Origin: Acidobacteriaceae bacterium TAA 166 | GTDB taxonomy: Bacteria > Acidobacteriota > Terriglobia > Terriglobales > Acidobacteriaceae | NCBI GenBank assembly: GCA_000421065.1 | Contig: ATWD01000002.1 | Coordinates: forward strand, 372,001 to 436,000 | Length of the DNA: 64,000 bases | Direction of reading: 5' to 3' | Part shown: positions 1 to 7,406 of the stretch, piece by piece | Position numbering within the stretch: position 1 is the first letter of the stretch | How the letters are laid out: each line of letters begins with the position of its first letter | Notes under the pieces: generated by a model | Told to the model about the DNA's origin: nothing | The model's input: only the letters and a program-made list of their open reading frames with translations | Database searches by the model: none | Made by a program: the position numbers and the translations under genes

Positions 1-1
1 C

Positions 2-196
2 GGCCTGGTCGTCCCGGCCGAAGAGCCCATCTCCCTTCACGCCGCCGTCCAGCGCCTCATCGACTCGCCCGAGCTGCGCGCAACCCTCGGTGCCAACGCC
101 CGCACCTACGCCGTCCAGCACCTCGGCAGACAGCAGGTGCTCGAACAGTTTGAACGCGATATTCAAGCTCTTGTCCGTGCCCATCGACTAAACTGA
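2..196 (+). CDS. Glycosyltransferase, C-terminal fragment (5' end outside window)
   Basis: The last 64 codons of a gene that begins before the window; the stop is TGA at 194-196. The visible peptide starts GLVVPAEEP and continues with an alternating helix pattern ending in a basic tail. A G-L-V-V-P-x-x-[DE]-P segment followed by a 'D-x-x-LRxxLGxNAR' helix is typical of the C-terminal Rossmann domain of group 1/GT4 glycosyltransferases, where it follows the nucleotide-sugar-binding glutamate. Directly downstream are gmd and fcl, so a role in a fucose-containing surface polysaccharide is a reasonable inference. The donor and acceptor cannot be read from this fragment. Confidence 0.6.
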   Translation, partial: GLVVPAEEPISLHAAVQRLIDSPELRATLGANARTYAVQHLGRQQVLEQFERDIQALVRAHRLN

Positions 197-279
197 TCCA
201 TACAACCAATAATCTGATTTGTACGACCCGCAATAAACTGACTTCACCCGAACTTCGGAGCCCCAAGGAGAGTCACCGT

Positions 280-1365
280 TTGAAGAAAGCCCTGATCACA
301 GGCGTCACCGGCCAGGACGGAGCGTATCTCGCCCAGTTCCTTCTCGCGAAAGGTTATGAGGTCCACGGCATCAAACGCCGCTCCTCGCTCTTCAATACCA
401 ACCGCATCGATCACATCTACGAGGACCCGCACAACCCTAACCCCAAGTTCATCCTCCACTACGGCGACCTCACCGACTCCTCGTCCCTGATCCACATCGT
501 TCAGAAGGTCCAGCCCGACGAGATCTACAACCTCGGCGCCCAATCCCACGTCCAGGTCTCCTTCGAGCAGCCCGAGTACACCGCCGACGCCGACGCCATG
601 GGGCCCCTGCGCCTCCTCGAAGCCATCCGCATCCTCGGCCTCGAGAAGAAGACCAAGTTCTACCAGGCCTCCACGTCGGAGCTCTACGGCCTCGTCCAGG
701 AGATCCCGCAGCGCGAGACCACCCCCTTCTACCCGCGCTCGCCCTACGCCGTCGCCAAGATGTACGCCTTCTGGATCTGCGTCAACTATCGCGAGGCCTA
801 CGGCATCTTCGCCTGCAACGGCATCCTCTTCAACCACGAGTCCCCCTTGCGCGGCGAGACCTTCGTCACCCGCAAGATCACCCGCGGCCTCTCCCGCATC
901 AAGGTCGGCCTCCAGCAGACCCTCTTCCTCGGCAACCTCGACGCCAAGCGCGACTGGGGACACGCCCGCGACTACGTCGAGATGCAGTGGCTCATGCTCC
1001 AGCAGGACAAGCCCCAGGACTTCGTCATCGCCACCGGACGGCAGTACAGCGTCCGCGAGTTCGTCCAGCGCTGCGCCAAGCGCCTCGACCTCGACCTCAC
1101 CTGGAAGGGAAGCGGCATCGAAGAGAAGGCCTACGACAAAGAGGGCAAGCTGGTCGTCGCCGTCGATCCCCGCTACTTCCGCCCCACCGAGGTCGAAACC
1201 CTCCTCGGTGACCCCACCAAGGCGCAGAAGGAGCTCGGCTGGACCCCGCGTACCAGCTTCGACCAACTCGTCGAAGAGATGATCGAGTCCGACCTCAAAG
1301 CCGCACAGCGCGACGCCCTCGTCCGCCAGCACGGCTTCGACGCCTACAACGTTCGCGAGACCTAA
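280..1365 (+). CDS. gmd: GDP-mannose 4,6-dehydratase
   Basis: Converts GDP-D-mannose to GDP-4-keto-6-deoxy-D-mannose, the first step of GDP-L-fucose synthesis in the cytoplasm. The 361-residue protein has the usual family length. It begins with an NAD(P)-binding GVTGQDGAYLAQFL loop and has the SDR catalytic set S-T-S-E-L-Y-G (about residue 132) and Y-x-x-x-K in SPYAVAKMY. The NHESP segment typical of Gmd is also present. The start is TTG at 280, chosen because AAGGAG lies 10 bases upstream and the Rossmann motif begins immediately after. fcl follows after a spacer holding three hairpins, so the two genes probably act together. Confidence 0.95.
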   Translation: MKKALITGVTGQDGAYLAQFLLAKGYEVHGIKRRSSLFNTNRIDHIYEDPHNPNPKFILHYGDLTDSSSLIHIVQKVQPDEIYNLGAQSHVQVSFEQPEYTADADAMGPLRLLEAIRILGLEKKTKFYQASTSELYGLVQEIPQRETTPFYPRSPYAVAKMYAFWICVNYREAYGIFACNGILFNHESPLRGETFVTRKITRGLSRIKVGLQQTLFLGNLDAKRDWGHARDYVEMQWLMLQQDKPQDFVIATGRQYSVREFVQRCAKRLDLDLTWKGSGIEEKAYDKEGKLVVAVDPRYFRPTEVETLLGDPTKAQKELGWTPRTSFDQLVEEMIESDLKAAQRDALVRQHGFDAYNVRET

Positions 1366-1379
1366 CTCTCGACTAAACC

Positions 1380-1448
1380 GGGTACCCAGCACAAACTGGG
1401 TACCCCCTCAAAAGGGGAGCCCCCACATGTGGCAAAGCCAGATGTGGG
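1380..1448. repeat. Three consecutive hairpins in the gmd-fcl spacer
   Basis: Three short inverted repeats lie head to tail. The first is GGGTACCCAG/CTGGGTACCC (1380-1389 with 1396-1405), the second CCCCT/AGGGG (1404-1417), and the third CCCACAT-TGGC/GCCA-ATGTGGG (1422-1448, one mismatch). Each loop centres on a CAAA or AAA run. They sit between the two co-directional GDP-fucose genes. They could act as a REP-like dispersed element or as an mRNA processing or attenuation structure; no U-run follows. Confidence 0.6.
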
Positions 1449-1539
1449 TTTCGCAGAATGCCGGTGGAATCCAAACCCGTTCTCCACACTCCAATTAAAT
1501 GAATCGTCGGCGCAGCACATCCAGGAAAGAAGCGAAACG

Positions 1540-2511
1540 ATGAACAAAGACTCCCGCATCTTCATCGCCGGCCACCGCGGCCTCGTCGGCTCCGCCATCC
1601 ACCGCGAGCTCACCCGCCTCGGCTACACCAACGTCATCACCCGCCCCCGCGCAGAGCTCGACCTCCTCGACGCCGACGCCGTCAACCACTTCTTCGCCGA
1701 GCAGAAGCCCGAGTTCGTCTTCCTCGCCGCCGCCAAGGTCGGCGGAATCCTCGCCAACAACACCTACCCGGCCGACTTCATCCGCGACAACCTCATCCTC
1801 CAGACCAACATCATCGACGCCAGCTACCGCAACGGCGTCGATCGCCTCCTCTTCCTCGGCTCCTCCTGCATCTACCCCAAGCTCGCCCCGCAGCCCATGC
1901 CCGAGTCCTGCCTCCTCACGGGCCCCCTCGAGCCCACCAACCGCCCCTACGCCCTGGCCAAGATCGCCGGCATCGAGATGTGCTGGAGCTACAACCGCCA
2001 GTACGGCACCCGCTACCTCGCCGCCATGCCCACCAACCTCTACGGCCCCGGCGACAACTACGACCTCTCGAACTCCCACGTCCTCCCCGCGCTCATCCGC
2101 AAGACCGCCGACGCCGTCCGCACCAACGCCCCCAACGTCACCGTCTGGGGAACCGGAACCCCGCGCCGCGAGCTCCTCTACTCCGACGACCTCGCCCAGG
2201 CCTGCGTCTTCCTCATGAACCTCGACGACTCGCTCTACAACACCCTCTTCACCGAGAACGAGCCGCCCCTGATCAACATCGGAACCGGCGAAGACGTCAC
2301 CATCCGCGAGCTGGCCGAGACCGTCGCCCGTGTCCTCGGCTTCCAGGGCTCGCTCGTCTTCGACTCCACCAAGCCCGACGGAACCCCGCGCAAGCTGATG
2401 GACGTCTCCAAGCTCCACGCCCTCGGCTGGCGCCACCAGGTCGGCCTCGAAGAGGGAATCGGCCGCACCTGGGAGCAGGTCAAACCCCAGCTCGAACCCG
2501 CCACCGCCTGA
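1540..2511 (+). CDS. fcl: GDP-L-fucose synthase (GDP-4-keto-6-deoxymannose 3,5-epimerase/4-reductase)
   Basis: Epimerises and reduces the Gmd product to GDP-L-fucose. The reading frame stays open from 1429, but the ATG at 1540 is the better start. It follows AGGAAAGA and opens with MNKDSRIFIAGHRGLVGSAI, the NADP-binding loop found at the N terminus of the family; the upstream codons belong to the hairpin repeat. This gives 323 residues, the usual length. The catalytic Ser-Tyr-Lys are visible in GSSCIYPK and RPYALAKIAGIEMC. Together with gmd it supplies GDP-fucose for the glycosyltransferase activity suggested by the truncated gene at the window edge. Confidence 0.95.
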   Translation: MNKDSRIFIAGHRGLVGSAIHRELTRLGYTNVITRPRAELDLLDADAVNHFFAEQKPEFVFLAAAKVGGILANNTYPADFIRDNLILQTNIIDASYRNGVDRLLFLGSSCIYPKLAPQPMPESCLLTGPLEPTNRPYALAKIAGIEMCWSYNRQYGTRYLAAMPTNLYGPGDNYDLSNSHVLPALIRKTADAVRTNAPNVTVWGTGTPRRELLYSDDLAQACVFLMNLDDSLYNTLFTENEPPLINIGTGEDVTIRELAETVARVLGFQGSLVFDSTKPDGTPRKLMDVSKLHALGWRHQVGLEEGIGRTWEQVKPQLEPATA

Positions 2512-2834
2512 AGCAAACTCGCGAACCGACGGGACAAAGCCCAATTCCAAGGCTTCTGCTTGGAGTAGCCACACAGACGTCAAAAACGTATGGCAGCCGT
2601 TCGGACCAGAGTCCTTCTTCAGAACTTGCCGAAAATGCGACTTTGCGGGAACCGCTGCTCATTGGTTCACAGATCGGCGTTTATCGGAACTAATGATCCC
2701 AAAAAATATAAGCCCTGTTCAGTGAGTGCATTGCCCTTAACGCGCCATCAAGAGTGCAGTTGTCAAAAAACTCGACATACTGGGAATCTTAGTCGCCACG
2801 GCCACGTTCCTCCTGCGGCAATGTGGAAATGCTG
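2512..2834. other. Intergenic stretch without a recognisable gene
   Basis: No frame here has a ribosome binding site together with a plausible protein. A weak hairpin (TCCAAG/CTTGGA, 2546-2564) sits 35 bases after the fcl stop. The 16-mer CGGCGTTTATCGGAAC at 2675-2690 reappears with one change at 3899-3914. Confidence 0.5.
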
Positions 2835-3776
2835 CTACTTCGCGTAATAGCCGGCTCTCGCTCTCAGGACGATACCTGGGCGATTTGGTTGAATGACAAT
2901 CTTGCGAAAGGAGCCATCGCGAACCCTGTTGGTAGATTGGTAAGCAACACCATAGAGGGAGCGTAGTTCTCCGGCGATCTCGGCGAAGACCTGACTGACC
3001 TTCATAGTATGTATGTCGTAGGAATTGCCTCCTGTCTGTGCGGTCAGATGATCCAGCTCGCGAATACCGTAGCGGTCGCGTGCTTTCATTTTGCCGTGAT
3101 CTAGTTCTGTGTAGCGGATCGCATACACGAGAACGTCGTTATTTTGAGCGGCTTCAATGGCGTCAATGAGGTCGTGTTCACTTGAGTTTTCTTCGCCGTC
3201 GGAGAAGACGACAAGCACTTTGCGACGCCGATGGACATCCGCCATCCTCTCGGTGATGCTGTAGAAGATGGCATCGTTGAGTGCGGTGCCAAGTTCGCGA
3301 TTTTCTGTGGGGCCGAGTTCGGGGCTGTCGCGATGGCCTTTGTCGTAACTGCGTAGACTCTCGATGATTGCGGTCTGGTCACCGGTCCAATCACTGACCA
3401 GACGGAGATGGTTTCCAAAGCAAAGCGCGAAGGCGCGGTCACCGGGGAGGAGGGTCCGATGGAGGAAGTCGGCGATATCACGCTCGTGATTCTTGATGAA
3501 CTTTTCCTGGCTCTTGCTAGCATCGATGACGAGGCCGATGCTGAGGTTGAGTTGATCGGCGTGGGAGAAGAAGCGGATGGTTTGGGGAACACCGTCCTCA
3601 ACGATGGAGAGGTCATCCTTGGTTAGGTCGTTTACGAGGCCGCCAGTGGTGTCGTGAACGCTCACGGTGGTGTCGATCAGATGGGTCTCCACTTTGAGGG
3701 GAGGGAAACCCTGCGCAAGAGCGCAAAGCGGCAGGAGGACAGTTGCTCCTAAGAGGTATCGCATCCATTCGGACAT
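2835..3776 (-). CDS. Secreted VWFA-domain protein
   Basis: A 313-residue protein with an N-terminal signal peptide (hydrophobic LLGATVLLPLCALAQG ending at Ala-Gln) and a von Willebrand factor A domain. The metal-ion-dependent adhesion site is readable as D-A-S-K-S (about residue 92), and FSDGEEN supplies the later acidic position. The region before the domain (THLIDTTVSVHDTTGGLVNDLTKDDL) is the N-terminal extension seen in the 'VWFA-related' family that is abundant in Acidobacteriota. The frame is open further upstream, but the ATG at 3776 places the signal peptide close to the start and has GAGAGG just before it; an ATG at 3764 is also possible. Ligand and role are unknown. Confidence 0.75.
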   Translation of the reverse strand: MSEWMRYLLGATVLLPLCALAQGFPPLKVETHLIDTTVSVHDTTGGLVNDLTKDDLSIVEDGVPQTIRFFSHADQLNLSIGLVIDASKSQEKFIKNHERDIADFLHRTLLPGDRAFALCFGNHLRLVSDWTGDQTAIIESLRSYDKGHRDSPELGPTENRELGTALNDAIFYSITERMADVHRRRKVLVVFSDGEENSSEHDLIDAIEAAQNNDVLVYAIRYTELDHGKMKARDRYGIRELDHLTAQTGGNSYDIHTMKVSQVFAEIAGELRSLYGVAYQSTNRVRDGSFRKIVIQPNRPGIVLRARAGYYAK

Positions 3777-3921
3777 AGCCTCTCTAACGTAAATGAGCCG
3801 GGGTTGGTTCCATGAACGAGGCAGACTCACCGTCGATGTCGAGCCCCGATCAGTCCTGAGAAGTCCGCATATGGGAAGTGATCTCAAACTGACGCAAACG
3901 GCGTTTATCGGGACGGATGAG

Positions 3922-4182
3922 TCACCTGTGGTTTCCTAACCAGCCCAAGAGACTAAAGACAGTCAGTAAGGGGCTGGATAGTACGACCACCAGGCGGCTC
4001 CGCCCCTTGCCAAATGCTCCCAAAATACTTGCAGCGAGAGCTGACAGCAGCCCGGCGAGAAGCACTCGATCTTCCATCGGGTTGAGTGAGAAGCCGCCTT
4101 GGCCGTCAGGGACTAGCGGAAAGGGAGAGGTCCAGGAGCAAATGCCTGATGCGAGTGCAATCAGCGCTGCAACGCCAGCCAA
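3922..4182 (-). CDS. Possible small membrane protein
   Basis: A possible 86-residue protein with two hydrophobic segments, one at the N terminus (VAALIALASGI) and one near the C terminus (LSSPLLTVFSLLGWL), and a basic linker between them. The start would be TTG at 4182 without a convincing ribosome binding site, and the frame is open further upstream. I do not recognise it. The opposite strand is also open here, so this is a weak call. Confidence 0.3.
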   Translation of the reverse strand: MAGVAALIALASGICSWTSPFPLVPDGQGGFSLNPMEDRVLLAGLLSALAASILGAFGKGRSRLVVVLSSPLLTVFSLLGWLGNHR

Positions 4183-4346
4183 TCGCGAACAGGACTCTAC
4201 GCGGTGACTGATTGTCAGTTCTGTCTCCCATAGTTTGCCGGCGTTATCAGCCTACTTGACTCCAGTCGATCCTGTCTGCCGATGAAATGCGATGTAAATC
4301 GGGAAGGGGACTCCTTTTGGCTTAGACAGGCATTGCTGCGCTTAAA

Positions 4347-4366
4347 GGCACGGCTTCAGCCGTGCC
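4347..4366. repeat. Perfect 9-bp hairpin GGCACGGCT/AGCCGTGCC
   Basis: GGCACGGCT (4347-4355), a TC loop and AGCCGTGCC (4358-4366) form a perfect hairpin, preceded by TTAAA, in the spacer before the VOC gene. No U-run follows, so it looks like a short palindromic repeat rather than an intrinsic terminator. The 4183-4488 spacer holds nothing else I can name. Confidence 0.5.
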
Positions 4367-4488
4367 GTAGATCATCCATCCAAGAAACAGGTCGTCATAA
4401 TCGCTGGAAGGGCGTTTATGTGGACTTGTCGAAAATGACTGTTAGGATTTCGTCTGGCGGTCTACCTTAAGTTCGGAGGATGCGTTCG

Positions 4489-4884
4489 ATGAGATTTCCT
4501 GCAGCAGTTCCCGAAGTGCCTGTAAAGAACTCAGCGAAAGCTGTGGCCCATTATGTGGATGTGTTGGGTTTCACGCTCGACTGGCAGGATGAGGAGAGTG
4601 GGATCGCCGGAGTATCGAGGGGAGATTGCAGACTGTTCCTCACCGATGGAAATTTCCGACAGACCTATGGGAATGAAGCGCCCGCGCTCGTTTGGCTCAA
4701 TCTTCAGAGCAAGAACGAAGTAGACGACCTCTGCAAAGAGTGGAAGGCCCTGCAAGCAACCATCCTTTCCGAGCCGGAAGATAAGCCATGGAAGCTGAGA
4801 GAGTTCATCCTTAACGATCTCGACGGCAACTTCATTCGCGTCTTCTACGACTTTGGAACCGCCGAACGAGATCAGTCCTCATAG
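4489..4884 (+). CDS. VOC-family (glyoxalase/bleomycin-resistance-like) protein
   Basis: A 131-residue protein with the paired beta-alpha-beta-beta-beta pattern of the vicinal-oxygen-chelate fold. VPVKNSAKAVAHYVDVLGFTLDW opens the first module and LNDLDGNFIRVFYDF closes the second. The family includes metal-dependent glyoxalases and metal-free antibiotic-binding proteins, and the substrate cannot be told from sequence. The first ATG (4480) directly abuts GGAGG (4475-4479), too close for initiation, so the second ATG at 4489, nine bases further on, is chosen. The gene stands alone. Confidence 0.8.
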   Translation: MRFPAAVPEVPVKNSAKAVAHYVDVLGFTLDWQDEESGIAGVSRGDCRLFLTDGNFRQTYGNEAPALVWLNLQSKNEVDDLCKEWKALQATILSEPEDKPWKLREFILNDLDGNFIRVFYDFGTAERDQSS

Positions 4885-4968
4885 AAAGTCGGCTTCTCGG
4901 AAGTTACCCGAATGTTCCTGCAAAAACGGCGTTATGGGCAACTTGGCCTGACGATCGTAGAAGTTGCA

Positions 4969-5003
4969 GAACGTTGTTTTCCGTAATAAAAAAAACAACG
5001 TTC
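4969..5003. repeat. Perfect 12-bp inverted repeat
   Basis: GAACGTTGTTTT (4969-4980) and AAAACAACGTTC (4992-5003) are perfectly complementary around an 11-base A-rich loop. It lies 85 bases after the VOC gene stop in a 500-base gene-free stretch and could be a bidirectional terminator or an operator. Confidence 0.6.
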
Positions 5004-5163
5004 CACGCAAAGCACACATCTCTTCGTGTAGACCTCCGCCGCCGAGATCCCCCGGAGAGGGCCCCGTCCAACTGAACGCCTTAGCCAGAAAGTATTTCTT
5101 TTCTGGAGGATAACGAGAAAAATCTCATGCATCCCTCGTCGTCCCTTCGATTCGTCTGCCTTG

Positions 5164-5203
5164 TGTGAATTAATTTTCCGTTTAGAGGGAAAATTAATTC
5201 ACA
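5164..5203. repeat. Perfect 16-bp inverted repeat, AT-rich
   Basis: TGTGAATTAATTTTCC (5164-5179) and its exact complement (5188-5203) are separated by 8 bases. The AT-rich arms stand out against a GC-rich chromosome. There is no adjacent gene; the CAP gene starts 185 bases downstream. It could be an operator, a terminator remnant or the scar of a mobile element. Confidence 0.65.
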
Positions 5204-5388
5204 AATAAGGAAGAGGTCATCTAGCATGGCAACATGCAATTGCTTGCGGTCTTAGCGCAAAGTATCTCCTAATCGCGCCTCGACCGACCAGCAAGAGAGT
5301 GGATTACCATCGGTCCCCCGGAGCCGCGTCGACCGGGACGGGCCGATACACCACTTTGGAAGGCTTCTCGACCGACCGGAGCAGGCAG

Positions 5389-6249
5389 ATGCCGTATTTA
5401 TCTTTTCGAAGTACCAGCCTTCAGAACCAACATAGACGTAGCCTTCTTTCGCTCGGTCTTGTCTCCTGTCTCGCGCTCCTCGCCGGGCTCAGCGGCAGCC
5501 CCTCCGCCTTCGCAGCCGCAGCTTCGATCCCCACGACCCTCCCTCGTCCCACCGTCAGCCTCGAACAGAACCTGCTCTCCGCCGCCAACCGTGATCGCGC
5601 CGCCCGAGGAATCGCTCCCCTCCGCTTCGATCCCGTCCTCGCCGAGGCCGCTCGCTTCCACGCCCGGCAGATGGCCGCGCACGCCAACATCGCCCACCAG
5701 TTTCCCGGCGAGCCCGGCCTCTCCGAGCGCGGCTCCCAGGCCGGAGTCCATTTCTCTCTGATCAGCGAGAACGTCGCCCAGGCCCCCAGCGGGTACTCCC
5801 TCCACGACCTCTGGATGAACTCCCGCGATCACCGCCAGAACCTTCTAGACCCGGAGGTCAACATCGTCGGAATCGCCGTCGTCGCCCGCGGCAACGAGCT
5901 CTACGCCGTCGAAGACTTCGCCTCCACCGTCGAGACCATGAGCTTCGACCAGCAGGAGCTGGCCGTCACCCATCTGCTCTCCCGCACCGGCCTCGAGGTC
6001 GGCCCCAGCCAGACCACCTCCACCCAGGCCCAGGCCCGTCTGGCCTGCCAGATGGATACCGGCTTTCCCGGCCAGCACAAGCCCTGGTACATCATGCGCT
6101 ACAACGCCGACCGCCTCGACCAGATCCCGCAGCAGCTCGCCCAGCGCATCCAGTCCGGCAAATACCGTCAGGCCGTCGTCGGAGCCTGCCAGGACACGGC
6201 CAGCGGATCCTTCACCGCCTACAACATCGCCGTCCTCCTCTACCCCTGA
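5389..6249 (+). CDS. Secreted CAP-domain (SCP/PR-1-like) protein
   Basis: A 286-residue exported protein. A basic N terminus and hydrophobic stretch (LLSLGLVSCLALLAGLSG) ending in AFAAA form the signal peptide. The CAP domain follows: NLLSAANRDRAARGIAPLRFDPVLAEAARFHARQMA opens it, ISENVAQ and 'LHDLWMNSRDHRQNLLDPEVNIVGIAV' are its signature stretches, and the two His of the conserved pocket are in ARFHARQM and SRDHRQN. The C-terminal third is unassigned and contains two cysteines that could form a disulfide. The ATG at 5389 follows GGAGCAGGCAG and is preferred to an upstream in-frame ATG. An 11-base direct repeat, CTCGACCGACC, occurs at 5279-5289 and 5367-5377 in the leader. Confidence 0.8.
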   Translation: MPYLSFRSTSLQNQHRRSLLSLGLVSCLALLAGLSGSPSAFAAAASIPTTLPRPTVSLEQNLLSAANRDRAARGIAPLRFDPVLAEAARFHARQMAAHANIAHQFPGEPGLSERGSQAGVHFSLISENVAQAPSGYSLHDLWMNSRDHRQNLLDPEVNIVGIAVVARGNELYAVEDFASTVETMSFDQQELAVTHLLSRTGLEVGPSQTTSTQAQARLACQMDTGFPGQHKPWYIMRYNADRLDQIPQQLAQRIQSGKYRQAVVGACQDTASGSFTAYNIAVLLYP

Positions 6250-6290
6250 TCACGAAAGATTCAAACCCGAACCTTTTGAGTTAAACAAGC

Positions 6291-6331
6291 TGGCCTGCCG
6301 ACCGAGCGCAGTGGGCCCGCGCGGCAGCGCA
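6291..6331. repeat. Fragment of the dispersed palindromic repeat
   Basis: TGGCCTGCCG followed by GCGCAGTGGGCCCG. The same two blocks form the ends of the long repeats at 13571-13752 and 52413-52590. This copy is short and appears truncated. Confidence 0.5.
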
Positions 6332-6384
6332 CCCAGCGAAACAAGTGCCGATTGCCTCCTCCCAATTTGCTAAAATCAATCCAG

Positions 6385-6424
6385 AGAATAAAAGATCCCC
6401 GGCGACTTTCTCCGGGGATATTCT
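6385..6424. terminator. Hairpin, possible bidirectional terminator
   Basis: ATCCCCGG (6395-6402) and CCGGGGAT (6412-6419) pair around a 9-base loop. Flanking AGAATA and TATTCT extend the dyad. It lies between the convergent CAP and dienelactone hydrolase genes, so it could end both transcripts, though no clear T-run follows. Confidence 0.45.
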
Positions 6425-6546
6425 GTATAACCACTTTATAAACAAGACTTTGCAGTCCTGGCTCTTGGATTGACAAGACTTTACGCTCGAAGTCCGAAGC
6501 TAATTGATTTCATTTCAATACTTTGCGCAAAAAAGTAGGGGGAGCC

Positions 6547-7305
6547 TCAGCCCAGGCTCTCCCGATAAATTTCCACCAGCTTGCTGTAGGCCCGCTCCGC
6601 CTCGCCCTGGGTGTAGGCAGGGTTGTCCGGGACGGTCCAGCCGTGCCGCGCCGCGTAGACCTCGCTCTCGTACCGCCCGCCCCACGCCTCCAGAGCCCTC
6701 GTGAGCCCAGCGATCGCATCCGCATCCATGCTCCTGTCCTCCGAGGCGTGTCCGAAGTAGAGCCGAGCCTTTACCGCCGGAAGCACTAGGTGTGGGCTGC
6801 CAGGATCGTTCTCCCGGTAGAGCCCGCCGCCGTGCAACGAGACCATCGCCTTCACCAGCTCCGGCCGCGCCGCCGCCGCCCGCAGCGCGATGCCGCCGCC
6901 GATGCAGAACCCCACGGTCCCGATCTTCTTCCCGGCGGAGGACTCCGCCCCCGCGTCCAGGTGCGACGCGAGAGCGTCCACGTAAACCGCAACGTCCCGA
7001 TCCACGTTCTCAGGAGTCAGAGGCGTCCAAAGTTCTTCCATCCGCTTCATCACCGCGGGATCGCCCGGCATTCTCTCACCCGTAAACACCGGCGACGCGC
7101 TGGTGCGATAGAACGGATTCGGCATCAGCACCGTGTAGCCTTCGGCGGCCACGCGCCGCGCCATCTCCCGCATCGTTGGCCGTATCCCCCAGATGTCCGG
7201 GATAAACAAGACGCCCGGCAGCGACCTGCCCTCATCAGGACGGAACAGCACCGCATCGGAGGTTCCGTCGGGAACCGTAAGCTCGAGATCCTTCTCCATC
7301 ATCAC
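6547..7305 (-). CDS. Dienelactone hydrolase family protein
   Basis: A 252-residue alpha/beta hydrolase. The cysteine nucleophile elbow is in GTVGFCIGGGIALRAA (about residue 133), the acid in GHASEDRSMDADAI and the His in ARHGWTVPDNPAY, which together match the Cys-Asp-His triad of dienelactone hydrolases. The N-terminal FIPDIWGIRPTMREMARR is the family's oxyanion region. Family members open lactone rings or act as esterases; the true substrate is not evident. Three start codons are clustered (GTG 7305, ATG 7302, ATG 7299); AGGAG seven bases before the GTG favours 7305. The gene is divergent from the LarA-like gene 100 bases away. Confidence 0.85.
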   Translation of the reverse strand: MMMEKDLELTVPDGTSDAVLFRPDEGRSLPGVLFIPDIWGIRPTMREMARRVAAEGYTVLMPNPFYRTSASPVFTGERMPGDPAVMKRMEELWTPLTPENVDRDVAVYVDALASHLDAGAESSAGKKIGTVGFCIGGGIALRAAAARPELVKAMVSLHGGGLYRENDPGSPHLVLPAVKARLYFGHASEDRSMDADAIAGLTRALEAWGGRYESEVYAARHGWTVPDNPAYTQGEAERAYSKLVEIYRESLG

Positions 7306-7406
7306 TCCATCGCTCCTGTTACTCGCAAGTCCTACTTTTCGATCACCGCTCGATCGCTTCCAGAATTGGTTTTACCACGCTCTCAAGCAGCGTAAGATGA
7401 ACCCTC

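Noticed and set aside
1429..1539. N-terminal extension of fcl
   Set aside because: It would be encoded by a hairpin repeat and lacks a ribosome binding site; the family start is at 1540.
5279..5388. Cyclic-dinucleotide riboswitch before the CAP gene
   Set aside because: I could not match the conserved bases of GEMM or ydaO classes; only generic pairing is visible.
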